Assembly: GCA_021784835.1 (NCBI GenBank)
Contig: JAJYHI010000155.1
Span: 1 to 64,000, forward strand
DNA: 64,000 nt
Source: a bacterium
GTDB lineage: Bacteria > SZUA-79 > Acidulodesulfobacterales > Acidulodesulfobacteraceae
Direction of reading: 5' to 3'
The notes beneath the pieces are model-generated. The model was not told where the DNA came from, ran no database searches, and saw only the letters and a list, made by a program, of their open reading frames with translations. Shown piece after piece: positions 23,236-33,686 of this stretch. The position numbers and the translations under genes were made by a program. Numbering within the stretch: the first letter of the stretch is position 1; every line of letters begins with the position of its first letter.

Positions 23236-25101
23236 TTAATATCTGCCTTTAATGGTATTTACGTACTGCATAATTTCCTTTAGGGAAGTAATGCCGTTTA
23301 AAAATATTTCCTTTGCCGATTCCTTTAGCGTCTTCATTCCGTTTTTGACGGCCGCGGCCTGTATCTCAAACTCGCTGGCGTTTTCGTAAATTTTGCTTTT
23401 AACGTCGTCGCTTATGTTCAGCACTTCGTATATCGCGATTCTGCCTTTATAGCCGGTTTTGTTGCAGGCGGAACATCCTTTTTCTTTATAAAAGCGTATT
23501 CCGGAAATTTCTTTTTTCGTAAAACCAAGCCCCGTTAAGACATTTTCATCCTCGTAATAAGGCTCCTTGCATTCGTTGCATAATTTCCTGACGAGCCTCT
23601 GGGCGATTATAAGGTTTAAACTGGAAGCGACGAGAAACGGCTCTACATCCATATTTATAAGCCTCGATATAGTCGATGCGGCATTGTTGGTATGGATGGT
23701 CGAAAGGACCAGATGCCCCGTAAGAGCCGCCTTTATGGCAATTTCCGCCGTTTCGAGGTCTCTTATTTCGCCGACCATTATTATGTCCGGGTCCTGCCTT
23801 AAAAAAGACCTTAGCGCGGAAGCAAAAGTAAGATTGTTTCCTTCGCCGACGTGCACCTGGTTTATGCCCTGAATATTGTATTCGACGGGGTCTTCGGCCG
23901 TGGAAATATTTACGTCCGGCTTGTTGAGCTCCGATAACGCGCTGTAAAGGGTCGTGGTTTTTCCGGAGCCGGTAGGGCCGGTAACCAGAATCATGCCGTA
24001 CGGACTGTGAATAGCTGTATTAAAATCCTGCATCTGTTCTTCGGAGAATCCCAGTTTTCGCATATCGAGCTGAAGATTGGATTTATCCAATATTCTTATG
24101 ACTATTTTTTCTCCGAAAAGGGTCGGAAGGCTCGATACCCTCATATCTATATCTTTGCCTTCCATTTTTGCTTTTATGCGGCCGTCCTGGGCAGACCTTT
24201 TATCGGCGATGTCAAGCTGCGACATTATTTTTAATCTGGAAATTACACGGCTCTTAAGCTGTGCCGGTATTTTCATCTGTTCTATTAATTTTCCGTCCAT
24301 GCGGTATCTTATCCTGAGGATGGATTCGTAGGGCTCTATGTGGATATCGCTTGCGCCCATTTTAACGCCGTCTAAAAGAACCTTATTGACGAATTTTATA
24401 ATGGGCTCTTCGGAGGACGAACTTTCAAGTTCGGAAACGTTTATTTCTTCCTTAAAATCCTCGGAAGATATGGAATTTATGTATTCCTTATTTTCGGCAA
24501 GAATATTAAGCGCGTTATAATAATAATATTTGGATAGCGCGGATGCGATTTCGTTATCGGAAACAACGATTATCTCTACGTTTAATCCGGTTAGGAATTT
24601 TATATCGTCAAGCGCGCCTATTTTTGAATGTTCGGATATTGCTAAATAGAGGGTTCCTTTGAATTGTTTTAACGGAATTATTTTGTATTTTATGGCTAAT
24701 TCGGAAGGGATAAGCTTTATGATGTTTTCCGGAATATCCTCTTTGAGCAGATTAACGACGGGTATTTCGGATTCGTACGATAATAGCGAGTCGATTTCGT
24801 TGCCGCTCACATAGCCTAATTTTGTTAAATTGGTGCTTATGCTGCCGCCGGAATGCCCTTGTTCCGCAAAGGCCTCTTCAAGCTCTTCTACGGTTATAAT
24901 GTTATTTCTTAAAAGAATTTCGCCGAGCTTTAAATCACGCAGTTTCTCCCCTTTGGCTATTCCCGTCCTTATCCGTTCCTGGGTAAGCAAAGCGTTGGAA
25001 ACATCCTGCGCTGTCGCGATGCCCTTTCTTATTAAATAATCTCCCAGCCTTCCTGCCTGAACCTTGTTGGGTTCAGGCAGATTAACTTCTTCGCTGTCCA
25101 T
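23236..25101 (-). CDS. pilB: type IV pilus assembly / type II secretion ATPase PilB/GspE
   Basis: A 621-residue hexameric ATPase that drives pilus extension or type II secretion at the inner membrane. It has N-terminal GspE-like helical repeats (LGDYLIRKG.., LGEILLRNN..), Walker A GPTGSGKTTT, the Asp/His boxes (EDPVEYNIQGINQVHVGEG, GEIRDLETAEIAIKAALTGH) and a zinc site CNEC...CSACNKTGYKGR that separates PilB/GspE from PilT. Two N-terminal domains in tandem (residues 15-60 and 60-100) are slightly unusual. No other pilus genes are adjacent, so pilus versus secretion use cannot be decided; PilB is slightly favoured. Confidence 0.9.
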   Translation of the reverse strand: MDSEEVNLPEPNKVQAGRLGDYLIRKGIATAQDVSNALLTQERIRTGIAKGEKLRDLKLGEILLRNNIITVEELEEAFAEQGHSGGSISTNLTKLGYVSGNEIDSLLSYESEIPVVNLLKEDIPENIIKLIPSELAIKYKIIPLKQFKGTLYLAISEHSKIGALDDIKFLTGLNVEIIVVSDNEIASALSKYYYYNALNILAENKEYINSISSEDFKEEINVSELESSSSEEPIIKFVNKVLLDGVKMGASDIHIEPYESILRIRYRMDGKLIEQMKIPAQLKSRVISRLKIMSQLDIADKRSAQDGRIKAKMEGKDIDMRVSSLPTLFGEKIVIRILDKSNLQLDMRKLGFSEEQMQDFNTAIHSPYGMILVTGPTGSGKTTTLYSALSELNKPDVNISTAEDPVEYNIQGINQVHVGEGNNLTFASALRSFLRQDPDIIMVGEIRDLETAEIAIKAALTGHLVLSTIHTNNAASTISRLINMDVEPFLVASSLNLIIAQRLVRKLCNECKEPYYEDENVLTGLGFTKKEISGIRFYKEKGCSACNKTGYKGRIAIYEVLNISDDVKSKIYENASEFEIQAAAVKNGMKTLKESAKEIFLNGITSLKEIMQYVNTIKGRY

Positions 25102-25113
25102 TTCCCGACTCCT

Positions 25114-25344
25114 TTAAACCGCCTTAACCTCTTTGACTCCGGGTATGCGCTCTTTAAGCAGGCGTTCTATACCGCCTTTAAGAGTCATTATGGAACCCAT
25201 GCAGTGGGCGCAGGCTCCTTTAAGCCTTACGTTAACGGTTCCGTCCTCAAGAATATCGACCAATTCTACGTCTCCTCCGTCATATTGCAGCGAAGGCCTT
25301 ATTTCATCTATAACCTTTGACACCTGAGCTTTATCTAAAACCAT
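25114..25344 (-). CDS. NifU-like Fe-S scaffold protein (Nfu)
   Basis: A 76-residue protein made only of the NifU C-terminal domain. It binds and delivers [4Fe-4S] clusters. The family sequence is complete: LQYDGGDVELVDI, then C45-A-H-C48 in LKGACAHCMGS, then LKGGIERLLKERIPGV. It is co-directional with greA upstream and pilB downstream (12 bp gap), so probably in one operon. Several radical SAM enzymes and an APS-reductase-like protein in this window would need such a cluster carrier. Confidence 0.93.
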   Translation of the reverse strand: MVLDKAQVSKVIDEIRPSLQYDGGDVELVDILEDGTVNVRLKGACAHCMGSIMTLKGGIERLLKERIPGVKEVKAV

Positions 25345-25414
25345 GACAATCCTCCGATTTAATGAATTTGGCGCGCTCTTCTAAACATGCGCATATCTAA
25401 GTTTATTATACTAT

Positions 25415-25900
25415 CTAAGCATACCTTATGTCAAGAATCTCAAACTCTTTGACGCCGTTAGGAACTTTTATGGACACTTCGTCTCCGGCGCACTTGCCTA
25501 TAAGAGCTTTGGCTATGGGAGAGCCTATCGATATTTTTCCTGCTTTTATATCGGACTCGGTATCTCCGACTATCTGATAGGAAACTTCCCTGTCGGCAAT
25601 TAAATCTAAAAGTTTTACTTTTGCGCCGAATACGACCTTTTCTTCGCAGATTTTAGAAACGTCTATTACCTGTGCGCGGGCTATTTTATCTTCCAGTTCT
25701 ATTATTTTGCCCTGCAAAAAACTTTGTTTTTCTTTCGCTGAATGATATTCGGCATTTTCTGATAAATCCCCGTGCGCGATTGCTTCTTCTATCGCCTTAA
25801 TGTTTGCCGGCCTATCGACCGACTTTAACCGCTTTAACTCTTTGACTAAATTTTCGTAGCCTTCTTTCGTTATATAAAAAGCTTTTTCGTTATCCGCCAA
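25415..25900 (-). CDS. greA: transcription elongation factor GreA
   Basis: A 161-residue GreA. It has an N-terminal coiled coil with the acidic tip residues that act in the RNA polymerase secondary channel (GDLSENAEYHSAKEKQ) and a C-terminal FKBP-like domain (GAKVKLLDL... SIGSPIAKALIGK.AGDEVSIKVPNG). The length is normal. It stimulates transcript cleavage by stalled polymerase. It lies 51 bp downstream of carB on the same strand. Confidence 0.96.
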   Translation of the reverse strand: MADNEKAFYITKEGYENLVKELKRLKSVDRPANIKAIEEAIAHGDLSENAEYHSAKEKQSFLQGKIIELEDKIARAQVIDVSKICEEKVVFGAKVKLLDLIADREVSYQIVGDTESDIKAGKISIGSPIAKALIGKCAGDEVSIKVPNGVKEFEILDIRYA

Positions 25901-25951
25901 TATAATTACCTCCGTAAATCTTTGTTAATCCCGTAATATTATAATTAACAA

Positions 25952-28900
25952 TTATGTTTTATATATGTTTTTATAATAATCCTGCAACGCGTTTACCGAC
26001 AAATTATTTTCCTTAAGCGCCCTTATCGCCATGCATGCGGCGGTCGCGCCCCTTATGGTGGTATAATAGGGCAGGGAAAATTCTATGGCGCTTCTTCTTA
26101 TCGCATAAGAATCTTCAAGGGATTTCATTCCCCTCGGCGTATTGAAAATCATGGAAATTTCTTTGTTCTTTAGCGCGTCTATTATATGCGGCCTTCCTTC
26201 TTTATATTTATTTATTTTTTTATTTTTAATGCCGATTCCGTTTAAATATTCCGAGGTTCCTTTAGTCGCAGCTATGTTTAAGCCCATATCCGTCAATGAC
26301 TTGCATAAGCCGTTCAGATGTTTTTTATCCTCGTCTTTTACGCTTATAAGCACGTTCCCGGATAGCGGAAGATTTTGTCCGGCGGCAATCTGTGATTTTG
26401 CGTAAGCCATGCCGAAATTTACGTCTATTCCCATTACTTCCCCGGTCGACCTCATTTCCGGTCCAAGCATAGGGTCGACGTTGGAAAATTTAGAAAATGG
26501 AAATACCGCTTCTTTAACGCAAAAATAATTAATGCTAAAAGACCTTCCGAGCCCGAAAGCTCCGATTTTTTCTCCGAGTAGAACCTTGGTCGCGAGTTTT
26601 GCGACGGGAACTCCAGTGGCTTTGCTTACAAAGGGAACGGTTCTAGACGCCCTGGGATTAACTTCTATTATGTAGATTTCATTGTTTTTTACGGCGTACT
26701 GAATATTGATAAGCCCTTTGACATGAAATTCGCGGCATATTATCTCCGTGATATCTTTTATTTTTTCCACCGCGCCTTCCGCCAAAGAAAACGCCGGCAA
26801 AGAACAGGCGCTGTCGCCGGAATGGACTCCCGCTTCTTCTATATGCTCCATTATTCCGGCAATATATACGGATTCGCCGTCGCTTAATGCATCGGCATCG
26901 ACCTCTATCGCGTCTTCGAGGAATTTGTCTATAAGTATAGGGAAGGAAATATCCTGTTTAAGTATCTTTTTAATGTATGAAAGCAAACCGCTTTCGTTGT
27001 AAATTATCTCCATAGCCCTTCCGCCGAGAACGTAAGAAGGCCTCAATAATACCGGGAACCCTATGGCGCCTGCTTTTTCGTAAATTTCTTCATCGTTAAA
27101 CGCCATAGAACTTTCCGGCTGTAAAAGATTGAGCTTTTCTATAATATTTTTAAACTTTTCCCTGTCTTCCGCTATGTCGATATATTTAAATGGGGTGCCC
27201 AGTATTCTGATACCTTTAGAATCGAATTTTTTAGCAAGTTTAAGCGGCGTTTGTCCCCCGAATTGCAGTATTACGGGAGGATTTCCTTCCGCCTCGCATA
27301 CCGCCGACGCGTCTTCGAAAGTCAAAGGCTCGAAATAAAGCCTCGAGGACGTATCGTAGTCCGTGGAAACGGTTTCGGGATTGCAGTTAATCATAATGGA
27401 CGAATAATTATTTTCTTTTAAAGCGAAGGAACAGTGGACGCAGCAGTAGTCGAATTCTATTCCCTGCCCTATCCTGTTTGGTCCGCTTCCAAGTATAATC
27501 ACTTTTTTGTCTTCAACCGGTTCTATTTCGTTAAATTTATCGTAAGACGAATACATGTAGGGCGTAGCCGCTTCAAATTCCGCGGCGCAGGTATCGACTT
27601 TTTTATAGACTCTCGAAATAATATTTTTTTTGCATGTTTCTTCTATGGCTTTTTCCGTTTTTTCTATTAAAGACAGCGTATCCTGGTCTTTTCTAAAATA
27701 TTCTTCCGGCGAAATATGTTCCCCGTTTTTTTTTCTGGTTATTATTTTTGCTATAATTCTGTTCGAAAAGCCCATTTCCTTCGACAGCTTTATAAGCTCT
27801 GCGTCTTCAGCCGGATTTTCGGCGAAAAATAATTTTTTTTCATGGTCTGTTATAAGTTTGATTTGTTCAAGGAACCATATATCTATCTTGGAAAACTCAT
27901 TGATTTCGCATGGCGTAAAATTTATCCTTAAAGCGTCGGTTATTAATAAAAGCCTCCTGTAATCGTTATTTTTTATTAAAGACTTTATTTCTTCTTTTAT
28001 TATCTCGAAATCGTGCTTCTTTTCCGGGATGCCGCAAACGCCGTAGGATAAATCTAATCCGTAAAGCGATTCTATTCCGTAATAACCGTCTTCTAAAGAC
28101 CTCGCCGCTTTTTGAACCGACTCGCAAAACGTTCTGCCTATCGCCATTACTTCGCCGACCGACTTCATATGTGTCGTAAGGGTATTGTCAGTCTGAGGAA
28201 ATTTTTCAAACGTAAACCTCGGTATTTTAGTAACTACGTAATCTATGGAAGGCTCGAAACATGCAAGCGTTTTTTTGGTAATATCGTTGGTAATTTCATC
28301 CAAAGTATAACCGACCGCAAGCTTAGCCGCAATTTTTGCTATGGCGAAACCGGTCGCCTTCGACGCTAAACTGGAGCTTCTCGAAACTCTTGGATTCATC
28401 TCTATAACATATGCCGCGTCGGAGCATGGGTCTAGAGCGAATTGAATATTTGACCCGCCCGTTTCTACCCCTATCTCGCCCATTATTTTTATCGAATAAT
28501 CGCGAAGTTTCTGCAAGTCTTTATCCGTAAGGGTCTGCACCGGGGCAATAGTAATGGAATCTCCGGTGTGTATCCCCATAGGGTCGAAATTTTCTATGGA
28601 GCATATTATAATTGTATTTTTGTTTTTATCCGTCATGACCTCAAGTTCCACTTCTTTAAAGCCGATAGCCGACTTTTCTATTAATATTTCCGAAATGGGG
28701 CTTGCGTTTATACCGCTTAAGGCGATTTCCCCAAATTCAAAGATATTGTAGGCTATGCCTCCGCCGGTTCCGCCGAGAGTAAAGGAAGGCCTTACTATTA
28801 CCGGGAAACCTATGCTCTTTTGAACCTCGTACGCTTCGTTCATATTGGTCGCAAAACCGCCCTGCAGGACCGGAACTCCTATCTTTTCCATGCTTTTTTT

Positions 28901-29296
28901 AAAATATTCCCTGTCTTCGGCTTTTTTTATCGCATCTATGTTTGCGCCCAGAACGTTTATGCCGTATTTTTGTATAACTCCTGCGTCGTAAAGTTCCAGC
29001 GTTATGTTAAGCGCGGTCTGCCCGCCTAAAGTGGGAATTATGCTGTCAGGTTTTTCTTTTTCTATAATTTTGGCGAGAAAATCCTTGGTAAGCGGCTCTA
29101 CGTATGTTTTATAGGCATAATCCGGGTCGGTCATTATCGTAGCCGGATTGGAATTTACGAGGACGACTTCATAGCCTTCCTCGGCTAACGCTTTTGCCCC
29201 CTGAGTGCCGGAATAATCGAATTCCGCGGCCTGTCCGATAATTATAGGGCCGGAACCTATTATTAAGATTTTTTTAATATCGGTCATTTTAGGCAT
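25952..29296 (-). CDS. carB: carbamoyl-phosphate synthase large subunit
   Basis: A 1114-residue CarB that makes carbamoyl phosphate from ammonia (delivered by CarA), bicarbonate and two ATP. The two homologous ATP-grasp halves are clear: [20 protein letters not shown] at the N-terminus and [20 protein letters not shown] for the second half, each with its [16 protein letters not shown] / [16 protein letters not shown] block. The C-terminal allosteric MGS-like domain ([17 protein letters not shown]) is present. It is slightly longer than the ~1075 usual. The ATG at 29296 lacks a clear Shine-Dalgarno; an in-frame ATG three codons later is equally possible. carA lies upstream, with a pflX-like gene between. 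Confidence 0.97.
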   Translation of the reverse strand: MPKMTDIKKILIIGSGPIIIGQAAEFDYSGTQGAKALAEEGYEVVLVNSNPATIMTDPDYAYKTYVEPLTKDFLAKIIEKEKPDSIIPTLGGQTALNITLELYDAGVIQKYGINVLGANIDAIKKAEDREYFKKSMEKIGVPVLQGGFATNMNEAYEVQKSIGFPVIVRPSFTLGGTGGGIAYNIFEFGEIALSGINASPISEILIEKSAIGFKEVELEVMTDKNKNTIIICSIENFDPMGIHTGDSITIAPVQTLTDKDLQKLRDYSIKIMGEIGVETGGSNIQFALDPCSDAAYVIEMNPRVSRSSSLASKATGFAIAKIAAKLAVGYTLDEITNDITKKTLACFEPSIDYVVTKIPRFTFEKFPQTDNTLTTHMKSVGEVMAIGRTFCESVQKAARSLEDGYYGIESLYGLDLSYGVCGIPEKKHDFEIIKEEIKSLIKNNDYRRLLLITDALRINFTPCEINEFSKIDIWFLEQIKLITDHEKKLFFAENPAEDAELIKLSKEMGFSNRIIAKIITRKKNGEHISPEEYFRKDQDTLSLIEKTEKAIEETCKKNIISRVYKKVDTCAAEFEAATPYMYSSYDKFNEIEPVEDKKVIILGSGPNRIGQGIEFDYCCVHCSFALKENNYSSIMINCNPETVSTDYDTSSRLYFEPLTFEDASAVCEAEGNPPVILQFGGQTPLKLAKKFDSKGIRILGTPFKYIDIAEDREKFKNIIEKLNLLQPESSMAFNDEEIYEKAGAIGFPVLLRPSYVLGGRAMEIIYNESGLLSYIKKILKQDISFPILIDKFLEDAIEVDADALSDGESVYIAGIMEHIEEAGVHSGDSACSLPAFSLAEGAVEKIKDITEIICREFHVKGLINIQYAVKNNEIYIIEVNPRASRTVPFVSKATGVPVAKLATKVLLGEKIGAFGLGRSFSINYFCVKEAVFPFSKFSNVDPMLGPEMRSTGEVMGIDVNFGMAYAKSQIAAGQNLPLSGNVLISVKDEDKKHLNGLCKSLTDMGLNIAATKGTSEYLNGIGIKNKKINKYKEGRPHIIDALKNKEISMIFNTPRGMKSLEDSYAIRRSAIEFSLPYYTTIRGATAACMAIRALKENNLSVNALQDYYKNIYKT

Positions 29297-29325
29297 ATAT
29301 TTATTTTTTTATATATTAATGTTTA

Positions 29326-30279
29326 TTAAATTAAACCGTACATATTGTCTATGTCTAAATTATCGCTGCGCTGAAAAAACCCCGTTAAATTCATACGGAT
29401 TATTTCCTTTACGGCGTCTAAATATTCGTCATCGGTAATTTTTCTGTTGATTTTAGAATCATACGCGGCTTTATACGCCGGAAAATACTGGTTCATAAGG
29501 CTTATGGGCACGTTATCGCCGAGAGCGCGTCCTATATACTCGAAAGAATCCGCAGAGCCGCTTATGCCTTCCGGCAATACAAGATGCCTTATCAAAAGGC
29601 CGCGGACGGCTTTCCCGTTTTTATCCACGATAAGTTCTCCCACCTGCCCGTACATAACTTTTAACGCTTTTCTGTTGACGCCGACGTAATCGGGCGCCCC
29701 TGAATATTTTAAGGCATATCTATCGTCGGAATATTTTATATCCGGAAGATATATGTCTATAATTTTGTCCAAAAAAGCGAGCAGTTTTTCTTCTTCATAG
29801 CCGGAACTATTATATACTATTGGAATTTTTAATCCCTGCTCTTTTGCCAAATAAATCGCTTCCGCCACAAAAGGCATATAATGCGCGGACGATACCAGAT
29901 TAATATTGCAGGCGCCTTTTTCCTGCAGTTTAATCATTCCGCCGGCAAGCTCGGAAGCATCGTAAATATTTCCGACGCAAAACCTGCTTATAGGATAGTT
30001 CTGGCAAAATTTGCATTTTAAAGAACAGCCGCTAAAAAATACGGTTCCGGAACCGGTTTTGCCGGATATCGGGGGTTCTTCCCCGAAATGCAGGTTTATG
30101 CTTGCTATCTTTAATTTGTCCGCCGCACCGCACAGGCCTTTTTCGCCTTTTAACCTTTTAGCCCCGCATTTGCGGGGGCAAAGTCCGCAATTTTCCGACA
30201 ATTCGTAAAGCCCGTCTATTTTTGCTATAAATTCGCTATTTGAAATAGTCAGATAGGACGGAACAGGCTTCGATTTCAT
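29326..30279 (-). CDS. PflX-like radical SAM protein
   Basis: A 317-residue radical SAM protein of the PflX group (related to pyruvate formate-lyase activating enzymes). The N-terminal CGLCPRKCGAKR...GLCG block is a likely auxiliary cluster or zinc site, followed by the radical SAM motif CSLKCKFCQN. Function in this family is not established. Its start overlaps the carA stop by 4 bp (ATGA), and it sits between carA and carB, so it is translated with the pyrimidine genes. No glycyl-radical enzyme is in the window as a substrate. Its fixed place in this operon suggests a role linked to carbamoyl phosphate or pyrimidine metabolism, or simple co-expression. Confidence 0.8.
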   Translation of the reverse strand: MKSKPVPSYLTISNSEFIAKIDGLYELSENCGLCPRKCGAKRLKGEKGLCGAADKLKIASINLHFGEEPPISGKTGSGTVFFSGCSLKCKFCQNYPISRFCVGNIYDASELAGGMIKLQEKGACNINLVSSAHYMPFVAEAIYLAKEQGLKIPIVYNSSGYEEEKLLAFLDKIIDIYLPDIKYSDDRYALKYSGAPDYVGVNRKALKVMYGQVGELIVDKNGKAVRGLLIRHLVLPEGISGSADSFEYIGRALGDNVPISLMNQYFPAYKAAYDSKINRKITDDEYLDAVKEIIRMNLTGFFQRSDNLDIDNMYGLI

Positions 30280-31388
30280 TTTTTATTATTTAAACACAAA
30301 TCTTTAAATTCCGCAAAAAGATATCTCGAATCCCTGGGTCCCGGAGAACTTTCGGGATGATATTGAACCGAAAAAGCTTTAAGCTCATCGTTTTTAATGC
30401 CTTCGACGGTATTATCGTTAAGATTGATATGCGTAAGCCTTGTATTTTTTGCGTTATCCGCGCCCGCCTTAAGCATATCGACGCAAAAACCGTGATTTTG
30501 AGACGTAATCTCTATTTCTCCCGTGCAAATATTTTTTACGGGCTGATTTATTCCGTGATGTCCGAATTTCAGCTTATAAGTATCGAAACCGAGAGCCAAA
30601 GAAAGCAGTTGATGTCCCAGGCAAATGCCGAAAACCGGCCTTTCGCCAAGCAGGCTTTTTAATGTTTCTATTTCTTCCGCCATGGTTTTCGGGTCGCCGG
30701 GACCGTTGGATAAAAGAATTCCGTCGGGTTCGGTATTCATTATTTCCCGTTTAGAAAAATTATGGGGCGCCACGGCAACGTCGGCTTTAAGCCCGTTCAA
30801 ACATCTAAGGGTGTTTAATTTTACGCCGTAATCTATCACCGTTACCCTGAACTCAGGGGATTCGACTTTCTTTTCGTAAGGGAGGGCGGTCGAAACGTTT
30901 GGAACCAAATTTAGTCCCTCCATTTTGGGCAATAAATCTAATTTTTTCCTTATGTGGGCAATTCCGGCTTCTTTCGGGGCGATATATGCGTTTAACTGCC
31001 CCCCGTCTCTTAGTAAAATAGTTACGTGCCTCGTGTCTATGCCGGATATCAAAGGGCGTCCGAAAGCGTTGACAAACTCCGCGAGGCTTTTTGAAGCGCT
31101 GTGATGCGAAAATTTTTCGGCGTAGTTTTTTACGATAAGACCCGAGACCCATACGTTTTGGGATTCGAAATCCAAATCGTTTATTCCGTAGTTGCCTATC
31201 ATAGGATACGTCATTACGACTACCTGTCCGTCGTAAGACGGGTCGGTAATCAATTCCTGATATCCGTTCATTGCCGTATTAAATACTGCTTCGCCGCCGG
31301 ATTCTATTGTCCGCCCTTCGTAAAATCCTTCGTAATAGCTGCCGTCGTCCAGCATTAATACGGCTTTTTCTTTTTTTGAACCCGCCAT
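30276..31388 (-). CDS. carA: carbamoyl-phosphate synthase small (glutaminase) subunit
   Basis: A 370-residue CarA. The N-terminal CarA-specific domain (LMLDDGSYYEGFYEG, NTAMNGYQELITDPSY) is followed by a class I glutamine amidotransferase with the nucleophile Cys in PVFGICLGHQLL, and His/Glu in FSVQYHPESSPGP. It releases ammonia from glutamine and passes it to CarB. The gene is downstream of pyrC (31 bp) and overlaps the pflX-like gene by 4 bp. Confidence 0.96.
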   Translation of the reverse strand: MAGSKKEKAVLMLDDGSYYEGFYEGRTIESGGEAVFNTAMNGYQELITDPSYDGQVVVMTYPMIGNYGINDLDFESQNVWVSGLIVKNYAEKFSHHSASKSLAEFVNAFGRPLISGIDTRHVTILLRDGGQLNAYIAPKEAGIAHIRKKLDLLPKMEGLNLVPNVSTALPYEKKVESPEFRVTVIDYGVKLNTLRCLNGLKADVAVAPHNFSKREIMNTEPDGILLSNGPGDPKTMAEEIETLKSLLGERPVFGICLGHQLLSLALGFDTYKLKFGHHGINQPVKNICTGEIEITSQNHGFCVDMLKAGADNAKNTRLTHINLNDNTVEGIKNDELKAFSVQYHPESSPGPRDSRYLFAEFKDLCLNNKK

Positions 31389-31419
31389 GTCCTTATAATA
31401 TTTATATTGTTTGATTAAA

Positions 31420-32700
31420 TTATGGATTTGCTTCTATTAAATTTCCGCCTAAGGCGACATGCGTGGCGATTCCTTTGAATTTTTCCCCTATAAACGGCGA
31501 ATTTTTGCTTAATGATTTAATTTTATTTTCCGTAAATATCCACTCTTTTTTAAGGTTTATTACTGTAATATCGGCTGTAAATCCATTTTGCAAAGAGCCT
31601 CTTTTCCCCAGATTTAAAATTTTTGCGGGATTAAGAGACATAAGTCCGGCTATGTCCAAAAGCGATATTTTTTTCAGGTAATAAAGCCTTAAAGTTAAGG
31701 GGAGCGAGGTCTGAAGTCCTATAATTCCGAACGGCGCCGCGTCTAAGGTCGTATTCTTTTCGTCTTCGCTGTGAGGGGCGTGGTCGGAAGCTATTGCGTC
31801 GATTGTCCCGTCGGCTAACCCTTCGATTATGGCCGCGACGTCTTTACCCGTCCTTAAAGGGGGGTTCATTTTTGCATAGGTATTATAATTAAGCAGGGCG
31901 TCTTCGGTAAGCGAAAAATAGTGCGGACATGTTTCGCATGTAATATTTATACCGGCCGCTTTTGCCGTTCTTATTATATCGACCGAACCGCTTGTAGAAA
32001 CATGGGCGATATGGACTTTTACGCCGTAATATCCTGCAAGCATAACGTCTCTCGAAACGCCGATTTCTTCGGCAACGCGAGGTATTCCGACTACTCCGAG
32101 ATGCTCCGACATAATCCCCTCGTTAACCGACCCTTTGCCCCGCAGTTTAATATCTTCGCTGTGCGAAATTACCGGCAAATTAAAAGTGCGGGCATATAAA
32201 AGCGCCCTTCCCATAAGCGCGGAGTCTTCCACCGGATTACCGTCGTCGCTCAAGGCGACTGCGCCGGATTCTTTTAATTCCCCGATGTTTGAAAGGGACG
32301 AGCCCTGAAGTCCTTTGGATATAGCGCCTATCGGGAATAGATTTATCAGTTCGAGGCTTTTTGCTTTATCGAGCAAAAATCTTGTTACGGTCTTGGAATC
32401 GTTTACGGGATTGGTATTCGGCATACAGCAGACGGAAGTAAAACCGCCGGCGACAGCCGCGTTCATTCCGGATTTTAGGGTTTCTTTATATTCGAATCCG
32501 GGTTCCCTTAAATGAACGTGCATATCTATTAAACCCGGAAAAACCGCGGAACCTTGGGCGTCTAAAATTTTCGCGCCGTTAATTTTTTGTCCGGAAGGCA
32601 TATCTTTTATTATTCCGCCTTCAGCGTAAATATCCCTTCTTACTTTAGTTTTCGTAAGGGGGTCGACGGCTATGCCGTTTTTTATAAGAAGCTTTTGCAT
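31420..32700 (-). CDS. pyrC: dihydroorotase
   Basis: A 426-residue type I dihydroorotase (third step of pyrimidine synthesis: carbamoyl aspartate to dihydroorotate). Zinc ligands are visible in PGLIDMHVHLREPGFEYKET, further His in VISHSED and VHIAHVSTSG, and the Asp in AIASDHAPHSEDEK. The catalytic Asp/His set is complete, so the enzyme should be active rather than the inactive PyrC' partner of some ATCase complexes. It follows pyrB with a 34-bp gap. Confidence 0.95.
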   Translation of the reverse strand: MQKLLIKNGIAVDPLTKTKVRRDIYAEGGIIKDMPSGQKINGAKILDAQGSAVFPGLIDMHVHLREPGFEYKETLKSGMNAAVAGGFTSVCCMPNTNPVNDSKTVTRFLLDKAKSLELINLFPIGAISKGLQGSSLSNIGELKESGAVALSDDGNPVEDSALMGRALLYARTFNLPVISHSEDIKLRGKGSVNEGIMSEHLGVVGIPRVAEEIGVSRDVMLAGYYGVKVHIAHVSTSGSVDIIRTAKAAGINITCETCPHYFSLTEDALLNYNTYAKMNPPLRTGKDVAAIIEGLADGTIDAIASDHAPHSEDEKNTTLDAAPFGIIGLQTSLPLTLRLYYLKKISLLDIAGLMSLNPAKILNLGKRGSLQNGFTADITVINLKKEWIFTENKIKSLSKNSPFIGEKFKGIATHVALGGNLIEANP

Positions 32701-32734
32701 TATGGAATAATTATTTTATATTTATAAATTTAAT

Positions 32735-33667
32735 TTAATTATTTTTCTGATAGCCGAGTAAAATATAAAGGCAGGCCATTCTTACCGCTACGCCGTTCTC
32801 GACCTGCTTGAAAATACGCGTCCTGTTGCCGTCTATTATACTGCCGGCTATTTCTACGTCTCTGTTTACCGGTCCCGGATGAAGAACCGTAACGCCTTTT
32901 GCCGCCAAAGACAAAAGAGAGGGCGTTAACTGGAAGAAATTCCTGTATTCTTCGATAGACGGTATAAAATAATAGCTCGCCCTTTCTTTTTGTATTCTTA
33001 ACATTATTATTACGTCGGCATTCTTAACCGCTTCCTCCATGCTTTCCGCTATCCTTACGTTCTTAAGCAAAACCTCCGGCCTTGGCAGTAAAGAATGCGG
33101 CCCATATAAATAAACGTCGGCTCCTAATTTAGAAAAACCGTAAATATCCGACCTTGCTACTCTAGAATGATATATGTCGCCTATAATAGACACCTTAAGC
33201 GACCCGATATTATTTTTTTCTTCCTTAACCGTCATAATATCCAAAAGGCACTGCGTCGGATGTTCGTTTATCCCGTCTCCGGCGTTTAAAACGGAAGCCC
33301 TTGTGCATTTAGATATAAAATATGCCGCACCAGATTCGTTATGCCTTATAACAAAGGCATCCGGCTTCATAGATTCCAGATTCAGTATGGTATCTTTCAG
33401 GCTTTCCCCTTTGACTACGGAACTTTGCGAAACGGCTATGCTTAAAGAATCGGCGCTAAGCCGCTTCTGCGCAATTTCGAAGGACGACCGCGTGCGCGTA
33501 GAAGGTTCGTAAAAAATATTTACGACTGTTTTTCCTCTGAGAGTCGGAACTTTTTTAATGTCCTTTAACGATATTTTTTTAAATTCTTTGGCGGTTTCTA
33601 TAAAATAGCGAATATCGGATGCGGTAAGTTCGTTAATGGAAATGAGGTCTTTTTTATTAAAGGCCAT
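32735..33667 (-). CDS. pyrB: aspartate carbamoyltransferase catalytic subunit
   Basis: A 310-residue ATCase catalytic chain. The carbamoyl-phosphate loop FYEPSTRTRSSFE, the NAGDGINEHPTQCLLD segment and the HPGPVNRD block near the C-terminus are intact. It forms carbamoyl aspartate. No pyrI regulatory chain is present in the window; control probably comes from PyrR, whose gene lies 19 bp upstream in the same operon. Confidence 0.96.
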   Translation of the reverse strand: MAFNKKDLISINELTASDIRYFIETAKEFKKISLKDIKKVPTLRGKTVVNIFYEPSTRTRSSFEIAQKRLSADSLSIAVSQSSVVKGESLKDTILNLESMKPDAFVIRHNESGAAYFISKCTRASVLNAGDGINEHPTQCLLDIMTVKEEKNNIGSLKVSIIGDIYHSRVARSDIYGFSKLGADVYLYGPHSLLPRPEVLLKNVRIAESMEEAVKNADVIIMLRIQKERASYYFIPSIEEYRNFFQLTPSLLSLAAKGVTVLHPGPVNRDVEIAGSIIDGNRTRIFKQVENGVAVRMACLYILLGYQKNN

Positions 33668-33686
33668 TATTATAATATATTTTATA

